Source: Candidatus Bipolaricaulota bacterium (GTDB lineage: Bacteria; Bipolaricaulota; Bipolaricaulia; Bipolaricaulales; Bipolaricaulaceae). Taken from it: a stretch of DNA of 13,288 nucleotides. Numbering within the stretch: the first letter of the stretch is position 1; each line of letters opens with the position of its first letter. The notes under the pieces are model-generated. The model saw nothing but the letters and a program-made list of their open reading frames with translations, did no database searches and was not told the DNA's origin. The stretch covers positions 1-13,288 of the forward strand of contig JAGGRX010000107.1 in the NCBI GenBank assembly GCA_021159405.1. The letters run 5' to 3'. Of the stretch, positions 11,949 through 13,288 are shown piece by piece. Position numbers and translations under genes: made by a program.

Positions 11949-13046
11949 TTAGAGAAGATCCATCCCCACGCTGATCAGGAAGTCCTGGGTCCAGCCCGGG
12001 GCCTCGGCCACTTTGGAGAACGTCACCTGAAGGGAAAGGTCAGTCTTCCCCAGGTTGAACGCCAGCTGGAACGAAGCCGATTGATCCCCGGCCGGTACCT
12101 GACCTTTCGGCTTGACTTGCCGGAGGGAATACTCCGCGGTAAACGAGGTCGTGTCGGTGAGCTGATAGTCGTATGAGGCGGATAGGGTGAGGGTGTGCTG
12201 CTCCATGATCTGATAGGGGCCGGATAGGCTCGCCCGGACGAGGAACTGGGAGCCTGGCTCCGGCGCTAGGGCTCCATCGGCTGAAAGCGTAAGCAGGAAG
12301 TCCCGCGCCCCGCCTTGAGGATCAAGGAGCTCATAACCCAAACCAATCTGCACAGCATAACCACAGTAGCGTTCTTTCCCCGTCTCCTTGATGATATCCT
12401 CAATGGCGAGGAGGGCCTTGGCGTCGAGCGTGGCGCCGGTTTCCTCTTCGATCTTGGCCTCGATCTCGGAGATGAGGTCTGTGAGGTCGGCGAACTCGGC
12501 CATCCTTCCGATCTCCTCGGCGATGGAAAGGATGGTGGCGTCGCTCAGGGAGGCCGTTATCGCCCCCAGGGAAAGGAGCTTGGCCTCAATGCGGTAGGCC
12601 TTGGCCATGGGGGTCACATCGGTGAAATGTCCATAACCAAGCCCGGCGCGCACCTCCACCCCTGGCTGGGGAAATCCCGAGGCCCAAGACGACTCAAGGC
12701 CGCCGAATGCGAAGTAGGGGAGCCCCTCAGCGAAGTACCTACGTACGGTCCCGGATGCCTGCCCAGCTATCCCGCCGAAGCCCAGTCCAACCAAGCTCAA
12801 CTCCCCGGCCCCGCCAAACGCATACCCAAGCGAGGGGGAGTCCTTAAGCAGGTTGTAATCCACAAGCAGACGCCCGGAGCTGATATCGAGCTCAGCGGTG
12901 GCTGGGTCATCATAGTGACGATAGTAGAAAGACACGTCCAAGTCCTGAACGAAGGTCTCAGGGGTCTTGTAGCCACAGAGGTTTTGAGCAAACCCCAGCC
13001 CAAAAAACGTAGCGCAAAATGCTACCGCGACGACCAGCTTCTTCAT
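11949..13046 (-). CDS. Secreted protein of unknown function, probable outer-membrane beta-barrel
   Basis: Protein of 365 residues with a clear signal peptide: MKK, a hydrophobic core VVAVAFCATFFGLG and likely cleavage after GFA (residue 20), before QNLCGYK. The mature part is rich in short alternating polar/hydrophobic strands with glycines and aromatics, for example DLDVSFYYRHY, VEVRAGLGYGHF, AVQIGLGYELL, HTLTLSASYDYQL, DLSLQVTFSKV and a final DFLISVGMDLL, as in outer-membrane barrels. A helical stretch (about 165-222, AEEIGRMAEF and ISEIEAKIEEE) interrupts this pattern, bracketed by the mature cysteines Cys24 and Cys228, which could form a disulfide. I chose the ATG at 13046 because GAGGTGA lies 5 bases upstream; the nearby GTG and ATG at 13055 and 13052 overlap that site. 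I do not recognise the family; porin or surface protein is an inference from composition. Confidence 0.75.
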   Translation of the reverse strand: MKKLVVAVAFCATFFGLGFAQNLCGYKTPETFVQDLDVSFYYRHYDDPATAELDISSGRLLVDYNLLKDSPSLGYAFGGAGELSLVGLGFGGIAGQASGTVRRYFAEGLPYFAFGGLESSWASGFPQPGVEVRAGLGYGHFTDVTPMAKAYRIEAKLLSLGAITASLSDATILSIAEEIGRMAEFADLTDLISEIEAKIEEETGATLDAKALLAIEDIIKETGKERYCGYAVQIGLGYELLDPQGGARDFLLTLSADGALAPEPGSQFLVRASLSGPYQIMEQHTLTLSASYDYQLTDTTSFTAEYSLRQVKPKGQVPAGDQSASFQLAFNLGKTDLSLQVTFSKVAEAPGWTQDFLISVGMDLL

Positions 13047-13051
13047 AAGCA

Positions 13052-13058
13052 TCACCTC
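13052..13058 (-). promoter_or_regulatory. Shine-Dalgarno deciding the beta-barrel gene start
   Basis: GAGGTGA on the minus strand, 5 bases before the ATG at 13046. Two in-frame start candidates (GTG at 13055, ATG at 13052) overlap this site and so cannot use it. The same GAGGTGA form precedes iadA. Confidence 0.65.
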
Positions 13059-13064
13059 GCGGGC

Positions 13065-13070
13065 ATTTTA
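13065..13070 (-). promoter_or_regulatory. Possible -10 box for the beta-barrel gene
   Basis: TAAAAT on the minus strand lies 18 bases before the ATG at 13046, in the 53-bp gap after the dinB stop. The hexamer 17 bp upstream (TTTCGG) is a poor -35 match, so this is a weak call; read-through from dinB is the alternative. Confidence 0.3.
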
Positions 13071-13099
13071 CTCCTAAATCACTCCTTCCGAAACCCCTT

Positions 13100-13288
13100 T
13101 CACCAGTGCCCAAGTCTCCGCTTCCCTTGCTGAGCCCGATCGTGCCAACCCAGCTGCAAGACGCCCTCTCCGAACTTCGACTGCAACTCCCAGGCGACCT
13201 CGGCGAGCCTTTCGTCGGCGAACAGGTGCAGCGGTCGGAAGCTCGCGGGGGTAAGTCCGGCCACGCCCACCCCCAAAAGCCGTACCCC
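13100..13288 (-). CDS. dinB: DNA polymerase IV (Y family), C-terminal fragment cut by the window edge
   Basis: The last 62 residues of a minus-strand gene, ending in TGA at 13100-13102 and continuing beyond the window. It opens with GVRLLGVGVAGL, the characteristic last strand of the little-finger domain of DinB-type translesion polymerases (RLLGVGVSGL in many homologues). It continues with PLHLFADERLAEVAWELQ and KFGEGVLQLGW, matching the usual tail in which a helix precedes a (K/R)FG(E/D) motif. The enzyme copies damaged DNA at low fidelity; the catalytic palm lies outside this window. A clamp-binding QLxLF-type end is not obvious; the protein ends in RRLGHW. The beta-barrel gene follows on the same strand after 53 bp. 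Only the C-terminus is available, so another Y-family member cannot be fully excluded. Confidence 0.72.
   Translation of the reverse strand, partial: GVRLLGVGVAGLTPASFRPLHLFADERLAEVAWELQSKFGEGVLQLGWHDRAQQGKRRLGHW

Noticed and set aside
12315..13133. Long plus-strand open frame (272 codons) opposite the beta-barrel gene
   Set aside because: The minus-strand frame has a signal peptide, a Shine-Dalgarno site and a shared terminator at its end; the plus-strand translation shows no domain and also runs through the dinB stop region.
1..13288. CRISPR array, tRNA or rRNA genes, insertion sequences or phage genes
   Set aside because: I saw no spaced direct repeats, no tRNA-like cloverleaf or rRNA sequence, and no transposase, integrase or terminal inverted repeats; the window is densely packed with metabolic genes.

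Overview
This window looks like a piece of chromosome from a GC-rich, probably anaerobic and probably thermophilic diderm bacterium. Two observations point to a diderm: a peptide-binding protein with a cleavable signal peptide but no lipobox cysteine, and a signal-peptide-bearing protein that looks like an outer-membrane beta-barrel. A soluble NuoE/NuoF-type flavin and iron-sulfur complex suggests fermentative or acetogenic redox balancing. A lineage such as Bipolaricaulota/Acetothermia would fit, but that is a guess; nothing here fixes the taxon.

Layout, left to right. (1) Positions 1-53 hold the tail of an unidentified plus-strand gene that converges on and overlaps the next gene. (2) Positions 47-5481 hold a compact minus-strand operon, read right to left: a GntR/FCD-type regulator, a family-5 peptide-binding protein, two Dpp/Opp-type permeases and an isoaspartyl dipeptidase. 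Together they would import small peptides, plausibly isoaspartyl peptides from aged protein, and hydrolyse them under control of the regulator. No ATPase subunit is present. (3) Positions 5541-5657 hold the broken C-terminal end of a GltD/NfnB-like flavoprotein. (4) Positions 5675-11124 hold a second minus-strand operon of three tightly packed genes: NuoE-like, NuoF/HydB-like, and a 1067-residue fusion. The fusion joins a 2Fe-2S domain, a complete GltD-like FAD/NAD(P)H domain, ferredoxin clusters and a degenerate NuoG/formate-dehydrogenase-like domain. (5) Positions 11272-11910 hold a plus-strand NUDIX hydrolase. (6) A shared 12-bp terminator hairpin separates it from a convergent beta-barrel candidate (11949-13046), which is preceded by the C-terminus of DNA polymerase IV (13100-13288).

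The most interesting item is the three-gene redox operon. The NuoE/NuoF-like pair has the features of the HydBC/Bfu electron-bifurcating core. Its third subunit has neither an H-cluster domain nor the catalytic Cys/Sec of formate dehydrogenase, and instead carries a GltD-like pyridine-nucleotide site. My inference is a ferredoxin/NAD(H)/NADP(H) transhydrogenase of the Bfu type rather than a hydrogenase, formate dehydrogenase or part of complex I. Other points of note are the GltD-like gene remnant just downstream of that operon, a Lys-to-Glu change at the metal-bridging position of the isoaspartyl dipeptidase, a 14-bp perfect hairpin inside the nuoF-like gene, and two genes whose promoter-like -10 boxes lie 6 bases before the ATG, suggesting leaderless transcripts.
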